Source: a virus. Taken from it: a stretch of DNA of 38,300 bases. Numbering within the stretch: the first letter of the stretch is position 1; each line of letters opens with the position of its first letter. The stretch is from positions 1-38,300 of the IMG/VR virus record IMGVR_UViG_3300027985_001043. One strand, written 5' to 3'. Below the pieces are notes generated by a model, which saw only the letters and a list, made by a program, of their open reading frames with translations, was not told the DNA's origin and made no database searches. Both the position numbers and the translations under genes were made by a program. Shown piece after piece: positions 15,085-23,530 of the stretch.

Positions 15085-15279
15085 AAGGACCCCGCCAGGG
15101 TGCTCCTTGATAAACTCCTCCATCTTCCTTTCCGCGTCCGGGTCACACGGGGGCCACGGGGGGATAAAATCCCACCGGTTAGGGGGCGTCTTACAGTGGA
15201 AATAAAGGTAAGACGCCCGGCCCCCAAGGGTCAAAACTACCGCCGTCAATACTGCCAGAATTACAATTTTAGTTGTCAT
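15043..15279 (-). CDS. Small protein with N-terminal membrane anchor
   Basis: 78 residues from ATG 15279, inside the end of the preceding gene. Residues ~4-20 are a hydrophobic anchor or signal (IVILAVLTAVVLTLGG); the rest is periplasmic-type, Pro/Trp-rich with three cysteines (C29, C44 and one near the end). It follows a membrane protein with a long charged tail, so the two could be a spanin-like pair or two tail-associated membrane proteins. No lipobox is evident. Last gene of the virion operon. Function not established. Confidence 0.6.
   Translation of the reverse strand: MTTKIVILAVLTAVVLTLGGRASYLYFHCKTPPNRWDFIPPWPPCDPDAERKMEEFIKEHPGGVLSKGVQALPGTCGG
15062..15082. terminator. Weak hairpin between convergent operons
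   Basis: GGGAG (15062-15066) and CTCCC (15075-15079) form a 5-pair stem around an 8-base loop, followed by TTTG, inside the overlapping ends of the 14452 and 15043 genes. Stem and T-run are short, so termination from it alone would be poor. It is the only candidate stop signal where the two large operons meet. Confidence 0.25.
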
Positions 15280-15634
15280 GGGTCCTTTCCACGATTAGAG
15301 GGGGAGGACATTTCCGCTCTTGCTTACATCGCCGGTGTTCGTCCCACAGAGCATTAATATCCTTTTCGTTTTCCTTTTTATACTGCGCCAGCTCCGTTTT
15401 CCAGTCCGTCCTGGAGTCTCTCATAGCCCCCCGCAGGTCCGCCCACATGGCGCATATTGCCGCCAGGAGGAGGCCGCCTACTGCCATAAGGAGGGGCCAG
15501 TCCGCCGCCCCTGTTAGGGTGTAGGTCTGGGGCGCCCCCACCTTATCGGATATCTTATCCAGAGTGGCGGCAATATGAGAGGCCAGAGCCCCCACCGTTT
15601 CAATTGCTTTGTCGCTGATTTCAATCGTCGGCAT
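15269..15634 (-). CDS. Membrane protein with C-terminal charged helix
   Basis: 121 residues; AGGAGCTAACCTT precedes ATG 15634 and lies in the end of the tail-tip gene. Residues ~46-66 form one clear membrane span (WPLLMAVGGLLLAAICAMWA). After it comes a long charged helix (KTELAQYKKENEKDINALWD) with two cysteines near the end. One span with a coiled-coil tail resembles the inner-membrane part of a spanin, or the small membrane proteins often found after host-specificity genes. The span is in the middle rather than at the N-terminus, which is against a standard Rz. Confidence 0.65.
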   Translation of the reverse strand: MPTIEISDKAIETVGALASHIAATLDKISDKVGAPQTYTLTGAADWPLLMAVGGLLLAAICAMWADLRGAMRDSRTDWKTELAQYKKENEKDINALWDEHRRCKQERKCPPPLIVERTHDN

Positions 15635-15638
15635 AAGG

Positions 15639-18335
15639 TTAGCTCCTGGTTACGGTTAAATCCCATTTGTTAAAGCTTACCAGGGACCCCCGGACCGCTT
15701 CAAGTTCAAAACGGAGGGAGGTATTAAGCCGGTAAGCGGTTGGGACTATCAAGGTTATAAAAATATCGTCAATATAGCCGTCGTTGTTCGTTCCACCAGA
15801 GCGAACCATCTTCATGAGGGCGTCAAGGTAGCGGGTTCCCGTGGGTAGTGTTATCTCATGGGACCGCAAGGTCCATGTGGAGTCATTATATAGGGCGGAG
15901 TAGGACTCCCCCAGGTTGGTTGAGCTGGCGTCCAGGGGACGGAGGCCCATAGCATCGGAGTCCGCGTCCCCAGAGTAGCTATTGCTGTACCACTCCACCT
16001 TGGCCACCACGCCGCCGCCGTCCAGGGCGTCCGCCGTTACCCCCAGGGCTACCAGGTCGAAACGCTGGCGGGCTATGGTGGTCCCGGACGTACCCCCGTA
16101 AAAGTGATAACTGCCGGAATGGCCCCCCGCCATAACCGCGATGCCTCCGGCCTCGTTGGTCCACCCGGTGGTCCCAGACTCCGCGCCCGGGTTCGTTATT
16201 GTGGGGTGGACGTGATAAAAACCGCCCTCTGGAATGCTGCTATCTGCTATCTCCGTACCGTTCAAATATGTGTAAAAATTATCCGTTATCCCGGTAATGG
16301 TCCGGAGTAAGTCGTTAGTTTCTCCGTAAATCCTCAAAGTATAGGTTACCCCAGCCTCCGGCCCTATGTCGGTTTCATCCTGGCCAACAAAAGAGACGGT
16401 CTGTAAGGTTCTATCCCGGTGGGACCAGGTTAGAACCAGGTCGTCCATTTCCCCTATGGTGGACGGCCACCGCTCGCCCCCTACCTGGACGTTTCCAGGG
16501 GCATAGGGCCGCATCATTCGGCCCTCTAGGGTCTTGGTATCTACCGGCGCGGAGTCTATCTCCAGGCGCCCCTGGGACGTGGAGGGGAGCATTTTGACGT
16601 CTACCTGCTCGCCGTCAGCCCGCTCCGTCTGGTCCAGGCCGAAAAGGTCTTGGTGGAACCAAATAGGGGTCCCTATGGGGTGGGCCACCGGGACTGTATC
16701 GAGTATTCCCCGTTTTACCCCCACCACCACGTTTACCGTATCAATGGAAGTCACGGAAACAAGCTCCCCGTCAAGGTCCGCGTACATCCCCACCTTAACC
16801 AGGTTCGTGTCTATGAAATTCTCCTGCAGCTGGATTGAGGAGTAGACCTCCGGGTCCAGGGCCACCGCCACCGTACCGACAAAGGGGAAAGAGTCCGTAT
16901 CTTTTTTCTCATAGGTAGCCGCGCCGGAGTTCTTGTCCCACATTTCATAATTAATGGCATCCGAACTAGGCCGGCCACAGAAGCAAGTAAGAAAAGTGGA
17001 GCTGTCGTCCAGCTCTCCCAGGACGGAGGAGCCCTCCCCGTATATCCGGACGAATTGCCAGTATGTGATTTCATCCAGACGGCGCAGGGCTGCCGCAGCG
17101 GGGGCGCTTATGGGGTCCGTCCATAGGCTTTCTGCAGGTTCGACCAGGGCGACAGGACCCAGGCCGTAAACGTCCCGGGCGGCCTTTACGCGGAGCTGGC
17201 CGTCCGTATGCAAACCCAGGTCTATGGAAGTTACCCGCATTACCATTCCCTCTATGCCTACCGGCGGCCAGTTGAACGTAAAGCAGTCCCCGGGCTCGAG
17301 GTCCCAGTTTTTCCGGTTCATAACCAACGTGCAAGAAGACAAGGGGACGCATAGTTGCTGCATCTCACGGGCGGCAATCATGAGGGCGGCCCGCTCGTTG
17401 GTAATCCCGGGAAACTCCATGGTGGTGGGTATGGTTTGCCCCTGGGCGCGGGAAAGCCCGGCGATATCGTGCACGGTATTTGCCCGGGCCTGGTTGTCCC
17501 TATCTACCCAGACCACCGTAAGCTGGTTTATGGATTCAGTGGAGGCGGGCCCGGTGTATTCGGACAGCTCGGTTATGTTGGAGTCGTCAAGGACCGGGAG
17601 CAGGGCCGCCGCGTAGTCGTTGCGTACCAGCTTTATGGTAAGGAGGCCGGTAACGTGGCTGAAGAACAAGACCGCGTCTATATGCTGCAAAATGGCCCCT
17701 ATGAAGTCCTCCACAGTGGTGCTTTTAGACCATAGGAGGGAAAGCCCTATGCCCTCCTGGGTCCCGCCCTCCTTCATGATGTACGCCGCAGAATAAAAAG
17801 CGTCGTCGTCGATATCCGCCTCCGGGTAGCCCATCCCTCCCCATGTTGTATTGACCAGGGCCTCCCGGATTATGTGCACGGCGTTCATATCTGCATAGCC
17901 GTCCGGCGCGGTAATTTCTGCAAGCTCCTCGTGCCACCCGGTAGCGGTACGCTTACCCATGATCCACCAGGGCTTTATATAGGGGTTCATGGCCGAAAGC
18001 TGGCAATGGTTAGCCACCAGGCCAAAGAGCCCCCGGAACGCCGGTATAGCCGTTCCAAGGATGCTTTGCAGGTAAGAGTTAGGCGCCTGGGTAGGCAGGC
18101 CAAAGCACACATCTACCGCCCCCACGATGCCCCCCTCCCTGTTGTCTCCGCCGAACAGCTCCGGCTTATTAATCTGCAAGGTGGTGTTTTCGGTGACCTC
18201 CCCCTCCCACGCTACCTTTTCACCTACCCCCACCTGGAGCAGGGCGTCCAGGGCGTGGCAAAAGATAAGATGGAGGCCCGCATAATAGCGATATCCGATA
18301 GTAGAGCATGAGCTCCCTTTTCCTCCTCCTCCCAT
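15639..18335 (-). CDS. Tail tip / host-specificity protein (J-like)
   Basis: 898 residues from ATG 18335, which overlaps the previous stop as TAATG and has GGGGGGTG upstream (an in-frame GTG at 18344 is less likely). It starts MGGGGKGSSC, then TIGYRYYAGLHL and a VGEKVAWEG segment, the hallmark N-terminus of tail-tip proteins in BR0599-type tail modules. The middle (~120-430) follows the gpJ-like tip fold with LLTIKLVRNDY, TELSEYTGP and a NWDLEPGDCFTF strand. From ~590 on it is beta-rich with fibronectin-like segments (WSHRDRTLQTVSF, TYTLRIYGETND), and ~730-860 a jelly-roll-like stretch that may bind host glycans. This is the likeliest receptor-recognition gene. Confidence 0.85.
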   Translation of the reverse strand: MGGGGKGSSCSTIGYRYYAGLHLIFCHALDALLQVGVGEKVAWEGEVTENTTLQINKPELFGGDNREGGIVGAVDVCFGLPTQAPNSYLQSILGTAIPAFRGLFGLVANHCQLSAMNPYIKPWWIMGKRTATGWHEELAEITAPDGYADMNAVHIIREALVNTTWGGMGYPEADIDDDAFYSAAYIMKEGGTQEGIGLSLLWSKSTTVEDFIGAILQHIDAVLFFSHVTGLLTIKLVRNDYAAALLPVLDDSNITELSEYTGPASTESINQLTVVWVDRDNQARANTVHDIAGLSRAQGQTIPTTMEFPGITNERAALMIAAREMQQLCVPLSSCTLVMNRKNWDLEPGDCFTFNWPPVGIEGMVMRVTSIDLGLHTDGQLRVKAARDVYGLGPVALVEPAESLWTDPISAPAAAALRRLDEITYWQFVRIYGEGSSVLGELDDSSTFLTCFCGRPSSDAINYEMWDKNSGAATYEKKDTDSFPFVGTVAVALDPEVYSSIQLQENFIDTNLVKVGMYADLDGELVSVTSIDTVNVVVGVKRGILDTVPVAHPIGTPIWFHQDLFGLDQTERADGEQVDVKMLPSTSQGRLEIDSAPVDTKTLEGRMMRPYAPGNVQVGGERWPSTIGEMDDLVLTWSHRDRTLQTVSFVGQDETDIGPEAGVTYTLRIYGETNDLLRTITGITDNFYTYLNGTEIADSSIPEGGFYHVHPTITNPGAESGTTGWTNEAGGIAVMAGGHSGSYHFYGGTSGTTIARQRFDLVALGVTADALDGGGVVAKVEWYSNSYSGDADSDAMGLRPLDASSTNLGESYSALYNDSTWTLRSHEITLPTGTRYLDALMKMVRSGGTNNDGYIDDIFITLIVPTAYRLNTSLRFELEAVRGSLVSFNKWDLTVTRS

Positions 18336-18583
18336 TATACACACCCCCCATTCTTACCGGCGTCCTCCCCGCCCACGGGGACGGGGGACCAGTTGGTTTT
18401 TTCTGCGAACGCCACCACGTCTTTTGCCATGGCGGAGCTATCAATCCGGAGGAGCTCCTCCGCGTCAATGCCTTCCTTGCGTAGGGTGGTCCAGGACAGC
18501 CCATGTCTTTTACACCAGGGGCGGAGCTGGCGGTTACAATACCCCAGGGCCTTTATGTGCCAAAAATAGATATGGCCCATCAT
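18335..18583 (-). CDS. Small tail-tip assembly protein
   Basis: 82 residues from ATG 18583, overlapping the previous gene as ATGA. The sequence ALGYCNRQLRPWCKRHGLSW with GIDAEELLRIDSSAMAKDVV is a pattern I know from the short gene that sits between the anchor-bearing 76-residue type protein and the J-like protein in many siphophages. The role is presumably tip assembly. Reading could begin upstream at 18787, but that extension lies inside the neighbouring gene in another frame and looks like shadow coding. Confidence 0.7.
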   Translation of the reverse strand: MMGHIYFWHIKALGYCNRQLRPWCKRHGLSWTTLRKEGIDAEELLRIDSSAMAKDVVAFAEKTNWSPVPVGGEDAGKNGGCV

Positions 18584-18810
18584 TTGCCACCACCGCAAGA
18601 CTGTATTGGAGTGGTCCCCACGTCCCCATAATAGACGCAATTTGTCTTGGTAAGCTTGCGGGTCCCGAACAATACGGGCACATCGGAGGCGGAGTCTACG
18701 GTAGTGCCTTCCACGGTCCCAGGGGCGGACGTGAAAGTGGCCGGTTTCGGCCGGAGAACATAGGAGGCCACCATAAGAGCCACCCACGCTACAAGAAGCA
18801 AATAAGACAT
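18580..18810 (-). CDS. Small membrane-anchored tail-tip protein
   Basis: 76 residues behind AAGGAGGG. Residues 2-19 are hydrophobic (SYLLLVAWVALMVASYVL), followed by RPKPA and then SASDVPVLFGTRKLTK with NCVYYGDV. The P-V-L-F-G-T-x-K motif is typical of small proteins preceding the tip protein in this tail type. It ends SCGGGK. Likely a tip-complex or assembly protein that touches the membrane. Confidence 0.7.
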   Translation of the reverse strand: MSYLLLVAWVALMVASYVLRPKPATFTSAPGTVEGTTVDSASDVPVLFGTRKLTKTNCVYYGDVGTTPIQSCGGGK

Positions 18811-18824
18811 AATAAAGGCCCTCC

Positions 18825-19622
18825 TTATACCAGGGCGTCCCCGCTGAAGGGGTTTTTTGTGGGCAAGAACGGGAGGCCCCCGTAGTTGTCCAGGTTATTG
18901 AAACGGTTAAGGCATGCGTTCATGGTCCTGGGGCAACCAGGCCAGAGGTAAACGTCGTCTTCTTCCGCCAGGTCCGAGATTGAGTCCACCAGGGTTACCA
19001 CTCCAGCCCCGTGGGCCACTATCATGCGGAGGTCGTCCCCCCGCTGGAGCATGCCCCCAAGGAAGTACCCGGACGAATAGGCGCCTATCCCTGCAAGGGT
19101 CAGGACCTTGCCCTCCACAGCGGAGACGGCGGCCGTTACTTTCCAGTCGTCCATATTAAGGCCGCAGGCTGGCCCATAGTGGGCATGCGGACAGCCTACC
19201 TGATACTTTCGCCGGAGGCCGGGGCGGGTAAACATGGTGGAGGCGCTTTCCGTCTGCAAGGTGGCTACCGCGCCGGTCCACCTGCAGGAGGTAACCCGGC
19301 CTTTCCAGAACAAGGAAAAGTCCACATCGTCCTTATGGTGGCGAAAGATCGAAATGGTCATTATTCCGGATAGCCACCCGTCACGGAATGGGAGGGCCAC
19401 AGAGTTGGACCCTTTTACCTCCACGTCAAGGTTGGCCTTCTTAGCGTCCCCGCCCTTGGTAAAGCCGGTCCGCTTTATGTAGACCGGGACGTAGGTGTCC
19501 TCCCCGTAGGCTACTGAATGGTCCGCACTGGTAAAGAGCCAAAGCTTATTGCCCAGGGCGAACCGGTAGAGCTCTAAAGGGTGGCCGGAATAATCGGAAG
19601 ATTCTAAGGCGTCATAACTCAT
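18825..19622 (-). CDS. BR0599-family tail assembly protein
   Basis: 265 residues; the start overlaps the previous stop (ATGA). N-terminal half: a beta-rich DUF2163-like region (PLELYRFALGNKLWLFTSAD, then YVPVYIKRTG). C-terminal half: the BR0599 pattern, with VGCPHAHYGPACGLNMDDW and C-P-R-T-M-N-A-C-L-N-R-F-N-N followed by NYGGLPFLPTKNPF. Four cysteines in that part could bind zinc. These proteins lie between distal-tail and tip genes in many siphophages and in gene transfer agents, and build the baseplate hub. Confidence 0.85.
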   Translation of the reverse strand: MSYDALESSDYSGHPLELYRFALGNKLWLFTSADHSVAYGEDTYVPVYIKRTGFTKGGDAKKANLDVEVKGSNSVALPFRDGWLSGIMTISIFRHHKDDVDFSLFWKGRVTSCRWTGAVATLQTESASTMFTRPGLRRKYQVGCPHAHYGPACGLNMDDWKVTAAVSAVEGKVLTLAGIGAYSSGYFLGGMLQRGDDLRMIVAHGAGVVTLVDSISDLAEEDDVYLWPGCPRTMNACLNRFNNLDNYGGLPFLPTKNPFSGDALV

Positions 19623-21178
19623 GGTAGCACCATTATGGAGGTAAGGACCTCCAGGCAGTCCTGGGAAACCCAGTGCAATAAAATTTCGTCGGCATCAAGG
19701 CGGACCAGCTCAAACCAGGTACACCTATTCAGGTTTTCGTCGGATATCTCCACGCCCAGGGGGTCGTCCAGGGTAAGGACTTCCAAGCCGGAGGGCAGGG
19801 TTTCCACGGAGGTAATGCTCCGGCGTATAACCGTCCCGTCCGTGGTGATGAACTCCAGGTACTTGCGGGCGTTAGATTCGGACAAAACAAACTCATAATC
19901 TATCGGCTGAATGGTCACCGTGGAGGAGTCCGCAGCGCTCCCCACGGCCAGGGAGACGCCCCGGTCAGTAGCCGCAAGCCAGAAGGGAGTAAGCTTTCCG
20001 GCCCTCCTGGAGAGGAAGGTCATAAAGGCGTAAATAGCCTCCCTGGAGGTAAGCAAGAACCGGGCAGGGCGCCCCCGGACCGCCTCCTCTGTATGGACCT
20101 CGAACTCCAGGACCCCGGTATCGTTATCGAGAACAGTCCACTTGTTATCTAGCGTCTCCTCCGCTCCCTCCCAGCTGGGGATAAAGGGGCATACCTCCAC
20201 GGTCTTGTAATACTCTGGGGACCCTGAAATGGGGTTCCATGCATCGTCGTCTGCCAGGACCCGCAGGGTATAGATTCCCACGTCCTCGGTGAACCGCTGG
20301 GCCCTCCTGGTTTCAAAAGAGAAGCAATACCGGGCCGGGGCTATCAGGGTCCCGGCTGGCCAGGAGTAGGCAAAAGGGGCGTCTACCGTGAAATAACCGG
20401 CCTGGGCGCTCACCACCTCCCGGACTTCAAAGTGGTTAAAGGCGTCCCAGATTACTACCGGCGTCCCCTGGAGTAGATTGTCCGTTACGTCGGCCACCGG
20501 CGCCAGGATTTCCCCCTCCTGTATCGCCCCGGTGGTCTTAGCAAGATCCCGCCAAATGGGGACCAGGAAGCGCCGGGCCTTTCCCATCCCCATATAGGTT
20601 TCCAGCTTGCGCCGGGCGTCTCCAGAGGTAAGAATCTTAAGGTCCCAGGTCCTCCTGGGCATGCTCCGCAGCTGGACCCGTTGCTCCGTCCTATCCACGG
20701 CCACCATTACGTCCGTTTTCCAGGTAAGGGTTTCGTCCAGGCCTTTTTCCCAGTCGTGCGGGAAAACCAAATAGCCCACGTCGGTAGCGAGCTGGGGCGC
20801 CCTGGTCCCCTCTACGGAAAAAGACGGATTGAAACCACAAGCGGCAATGAACTGGAAAAGTGCCAGGTACTCCACCGGGCCGTCCAGGGTGACCGTTACC
20901 AGGACCCGCTTAGAGCTCCTGGAGGGGATTACCACCGGGAGGGGCACGGATATGGAGATCCCCTCAAAAGCCCCATCATAGAGGATATTGGAAAGGACCG
21001 TATCGGAGTCCCCACCGTTCCACAAGTAGAGGTCAAAATAGGCCTCCTTGGTCACATATCCCACGTTCCGGTAAGGCGCCTGGTCCTTGCAATACATTTG
21101 CATTGAATGGTCCGTGGTAGCCGTAGCTATTCCGGTGGTCTGTAAGACCTCTGGGGCAATAATACTCCCGATAGGCAT
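19619..21178 (-). CDS. Distal tail / tail assembly protein (519 aa)
   Basis: Starts with TAATG overlap. Residues ~1-135 are beta-rich; then FPHDWEKGLDETLTWKTDV with EQRVQLRSMPRRTWDL, a motif of tail assembly proteins related to DUF2460, and it recurs in variant form as WEGAEETLDNKWTVLDND with TREAIYAFMTFLSRRAGK later (~345-415), so the protein may hold two copies of the same fold. Such proteins form the hub connecting tail tube and tip. It is followed by the BR0599 protein, the usual order in this tail type. Confidence 0.75.
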   Translation of the reverse strand: MPIGSIIAPEVLQTTGIATATTDHSMQMYCKDQAPYRNVGYVTKEAYFDLYLWNGGDSDTVLSNILYDGAFEGISISVPLPVVIPSRSSKRVLVTVTLDGPVEYLALFQFIAACGFNPSFSVEGTRAPQLATDVGYLVFPHDWEKGLDETLTWKTDVMVAVDRTEQRVQLRSMPRRTWDLKILTSGDARRKLETYMGMGKARRFLVPIWRDLAKTTGAIQEGEILAPVADVTDNLLQGTPVVIWDAFNHFEVREVVSAQAGYFTVDAPFAYSWPAGTLIAPARYCFSFETRRAQRFTEDVGIYTLRVLADDDAWNPISGSPEYYKTVEVCPFIPSWEGAEETLDNKWTVLDNDTGVLEFEVHTEEAVRGRPARFLLTSREAIYAFMTFLSRRAGKLTPFWLAATDRGVSLAVGSAADSSTVTIQPIDYEFVLSESNARKYLEFITTDGTVIRRSITSVETLPSGLEVLTLDDPLGVEISDENLNRCTWFELVRLDADEILLHWVSQDCLEVLTSIMVLP

Positions 21179-21483
21179 TAGCGATACCTCAAAAATAGAT
21201 CAAGACACCCGTGCCAGTAGTCCATCCCGGAGGCAACAAAGGCGCCGGACCCGGACCAGGAAACCAGAGATATGGGCGCGTTATCGGCGGAAGTCCCCCC
21301 GCTGGAGTAAGGGTCCGCCAGCTCGGAGACGTGTTTATAGAGATCCGCTATGTTAAGGCTGGTAGCCCCCCAGAGATCAATATTTACTGACTTTTCCGCC
21401 AGGTCCTCAAACTCTGGTATTACCGGCCCCAGACCGTAATAAACGTCCTGAAGGTAAAATATGCTCCACTCATAGGAGGCCAT
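21178..21483 (-). CDS. Hypothetical tail-region protein (101 aa)
   Basis: ATG 21483 with AAGGGCG upstream. Soluble, rich in Tyr, Trp, Ser and acids. There is no recognised family. Its place between a 111-residue beta-type protein and the distal tail protein suggests a small baseplate component. Confidence 0.65.
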   Translation of the reverse strand: MASYEWSIFYLQDVYYGLGPVIPEFEDLAEKSVNIDLWGATSLNIADLYKHVSELADPYSSGGTSADNAPISLVSWSGSGAFVASGMDYWHGCLDLFLRYR

Positions 21484-21487
21484 GGTT

Positions 21488-21823
21488 CTACGCCCTTAAA
21501 AGGTTCCAGGGGAAAGTCCGGTCTACCCCCGCCGTCTGCTCCACGGTCAGGACCAGGAGGCCGCCGTCGTAGTTCAGAATAGGGAGAGAAAACCAGTTTA
21601 TAAGGGCCTGGGCGTCCGTGAAAACCTGGAGCTGCGATACCTGGGTATCATCCGTGGACCTGCAGCGGGTTTTTATCCGGACCGTGATAGAGTCCCCGGC
21701 CACCAGATTGGCCAGGTCTATGTTTAGGGTATAAACACCCACCCCCATTTGCTGGGTAAGCTCCTGCTCCCCTCCGCTCACTACCGCAGATAGGAGGCCA
21801 CTTGTAACAGATACAACACCCAT
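21488..21823 (-). CDS. Hypothetical tail-region protein (111 aa)
   Basis: ATG 21823 behind GGGAGGG. Almost entirely beta-strand in composition (GVYTLNIDLANLVAGDSITVRI, QLQVFTDAQALINWF), with the look of a compact beta-sandwich of a virion decoration or tip protein. No family recognised. Confidence 0.65.
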   Translation of the reverse strand: MGVVSVTSGLLSAVVSGGEQELTQQMGVGVYTLNIDLANLVAGDSITVRIKTRCRSTDDTQVSQLQVFTDAQALINWFSLPILNYDGGLLVLTVEQTAGVDRTFPWNLLRA

Positions 21824-21835
21824 TTTTTCCCTCCC

Positions 21836-22693
21836 TTAGCTGATCTTTACAGCCCATTGGACGTTATTGTCACTTTCGCACCCCTGGTAAGCCCCGCAAG
21901 CCACGTACGTGTCCGCGCCTATGTTGAACGTATCGCCGTCCAGGTAGACGTCCGCCCCACGGACAAGCCGCATTCCAGAGACAAACCCCAGGGGGTGGTA
22001 TAAGCCGGAGTTAGAGATATTGGCGGCGAACAAGGGGCATTTAGTGGGCAGGACTCCCGCGTTAAAAACATTCGGCATCTTTCCACGAATATGGGACAGA
22101 GTGGAAAAACGGCCTACCGGCTGGCCTAGATTAGCCCCTGGCGCCCACTCCCCATTTACATAGACTGCCAGGGCGGTGCTTTGGCTTGTGTTGGAATTGT
22201 CGAATAGCCAGAAGTCGCTGGAGTTGTTACCAACAAAGGCCCCAAAGACATATTGCCCCCCGGTCCAGTTGCCTATTTTATCCGCGTCCTCTATGACCCC
22301 GAAAGCCATTCCCCTGGTTCGTATGTAATAGCTCGAACCGTCTATAACGCCGGGGAAGATAAACATTGAGTTCCCGGAGGCGCATACCCTAAAACGGGGC
22401 ATGTACCCAGATTTATCCGGACCGGCGTAATCATAGATGGTACTGGTCTTATACGGAGACGTACCAGGCTGGGCGGAGTAGGTGGCGCCGCTGTCATACC
22501 CTTGACAAGCCGCTATCCCCATAACCGTGGAGCTCACCTTGTAGATATCGAAATGGTAGCCGCTTTTACTTATATGCAGGCGGCTGTTTGTATCGTGCCG
22601 GTCTATGGTCCATCCGTTGTCGGTAGCAAGAAGGAAAAGGGCCTCTATCACCACGTCTATGCTCGTTATAAAATCGCTGTAAGTTGCTACCAT
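21836..22693 (-). CDS. Tail structural protein, paralogue of the next gene upstream
   Basis: 285 residues. Its N-terminus (YSDFITSIDVVIEALFLLATDNGWTID) lines up with that of the 22697 protein (ANNYLDLLAALATFASANGWTIL), and both end with an INVGDxxFC-type or IGADTYVACGA strand followed by a short tail. Composition is beta-rich with many Gly, Ser, Asn and aromatics. The pattern N-G-W-T after an N-terminal helix is shared with fibre-region proteins of many siphophages. Probably a tail or baseplate surface protein that has diverged from its twin. The ribosome site is weak (GGACTAAAAT). Confidence 0.7.
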   Translation of the reverse strand: MVATYSDFITSIDVVIEALFLLATDNGWTIDRHDTNSRLHISKSGYHFDIYKVSSTVMGIAACQGYDSGATYSAQPGTSPYKTSTIYDYAGPDKSGYMPRFRVCASGNSMFIFPGVIDGSSYYIRTRGMAFGVIEDADKIGNWTGGQYVFGAFVGNNSSDFWLFDNSNTSQSTALAVYVNGEWAPGANLGQPVGRFSTLSHIRGKMPNVFNAGVLPTKCPLFAANISNSGLYHPLGFVSGMRLVRGADVYLDGDTFNIGADTYVACGAYQGCESDNNVQWAVKIS

Positions 22694-22696
22694 ATT

Positions 22697-23530
22697 TTAG
22701 TCCATCCTCAAGGCGCAAAAGTCCCCGACCCCCACGCGGTAAACGTCCTGGATAACCAGGAAATTTACGCCGGAAACCGTTATAATGTTTTCTGATGCCT
22801 GGTTATAGCCGCTCACCCGGAAAAGCCCATCAATCGCCCCGAACGTAGTAGCCTGGGCGGCGTCCGTACAAAAAAGCTGATCGAGTAAGTATTCCCCGTC
22901 TACGCTCGTTATAATGATATCCTTCAAGCCGTAGGTGGTGCTCACCACCGGTATGGTGGAGCTGTTCACGGAGGACCAATACCCCCCGGGGATTGATAGG
23001 CGGCCGTTTGACGTTCCAGAATTCGCCCAAAAATTCCGGTTTCCATCTCCCGTTACGGAGTAGTTTTGCGCCGCCGTTGTCCCGCAGGCCGCCACTAGAA
23101 GCGGGTAGGGGTATTGTGTAACAGTCCCCACCGGGTCCAAAAGCCCCAGGTGGATGGTTTCAAAGACGGTTCCTATTTTAGCCACAAGGATAATGCGCCG
23201 GGGGGTAGCGGCTATCCAGTAAGGGATAGGGGAATTCCACAGGTACACAAAGGCAATATTGTTACCCGCCGATTTCGGCATATTGTAGAAGGGGCGCCCA
23301 CTCCGGTACGTCCACGCCCCGTACAATTCCCAGTTGTAGTAATCGGAGGCGGAGTCGTCAAAAGCCTCCACCCCGCAATAAATTTCGTCGATCCCGGCCA
23401 GGCCGGTGCCCTTCATGAATAGCTTGGACTCGCTCTGCTCGAGTATCGTCCAGCCGTTGGCGGACGCAAACGTGGCCAGGGCGGCCAGGAGGTCCAGGTA
23501 GTTGTTAGCGGTGCCGCTTGCAAAAGACAT
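22697..23530 (-). CDS. Tail structural protein, first of a paralogous pair
   Basis: 277 residues, ATG 23530 preceded by AGGGGGC that overlaps the tape-measure stop. The N-terminal helix ends in N-G-W-T-I; then come a GIDEIYCGVEAFDD segment, a central beta region and a YRVGVGDFCALRMD end. It is directly downstream of the tape measure, where distal tail components usually lie. A structural role on the tail or baseplate is likely; a receptor role is possible. Confidence 0.7.
   Translation of the reverse strand: MSFASGTANNYLDLLAALATFASANGWTILEQSESKLFMKGTGLAGIDEIYCGVEAFDDSASDYYNWELYGAWTYRSGRPFYNMPKSAGNNIAFVYLWNSPIPYWIAATPRRIILVAKIGTVFETIHLGLLDPVGTVTQYPYPLLVAACGTTAAQNYSVTGDGNRNFWANSGTSNGRLSIPGGYWSSVNSSTIPVVSTTYGLKDIIITSVDGEYLLDQLFCTDAAQATTFGAIDGLFRVSGYNQASENIITVSGVNFLVIQDVYRVGVGDFCALRMD

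Noticed and set aside
18584-18787. Upstream extension of the 82-residue tail gene to 150 codons
   Set aside because: The added part lies wholly in another frame of the 76-residue gene; ATG 18583 with ATGA overlap is the natural start.
19619-23530. Diversity-generating retroelement variable region in the tail genes
   Set aside because: No reverse transcriptase and no matching template repeat were found anywhere in the window.
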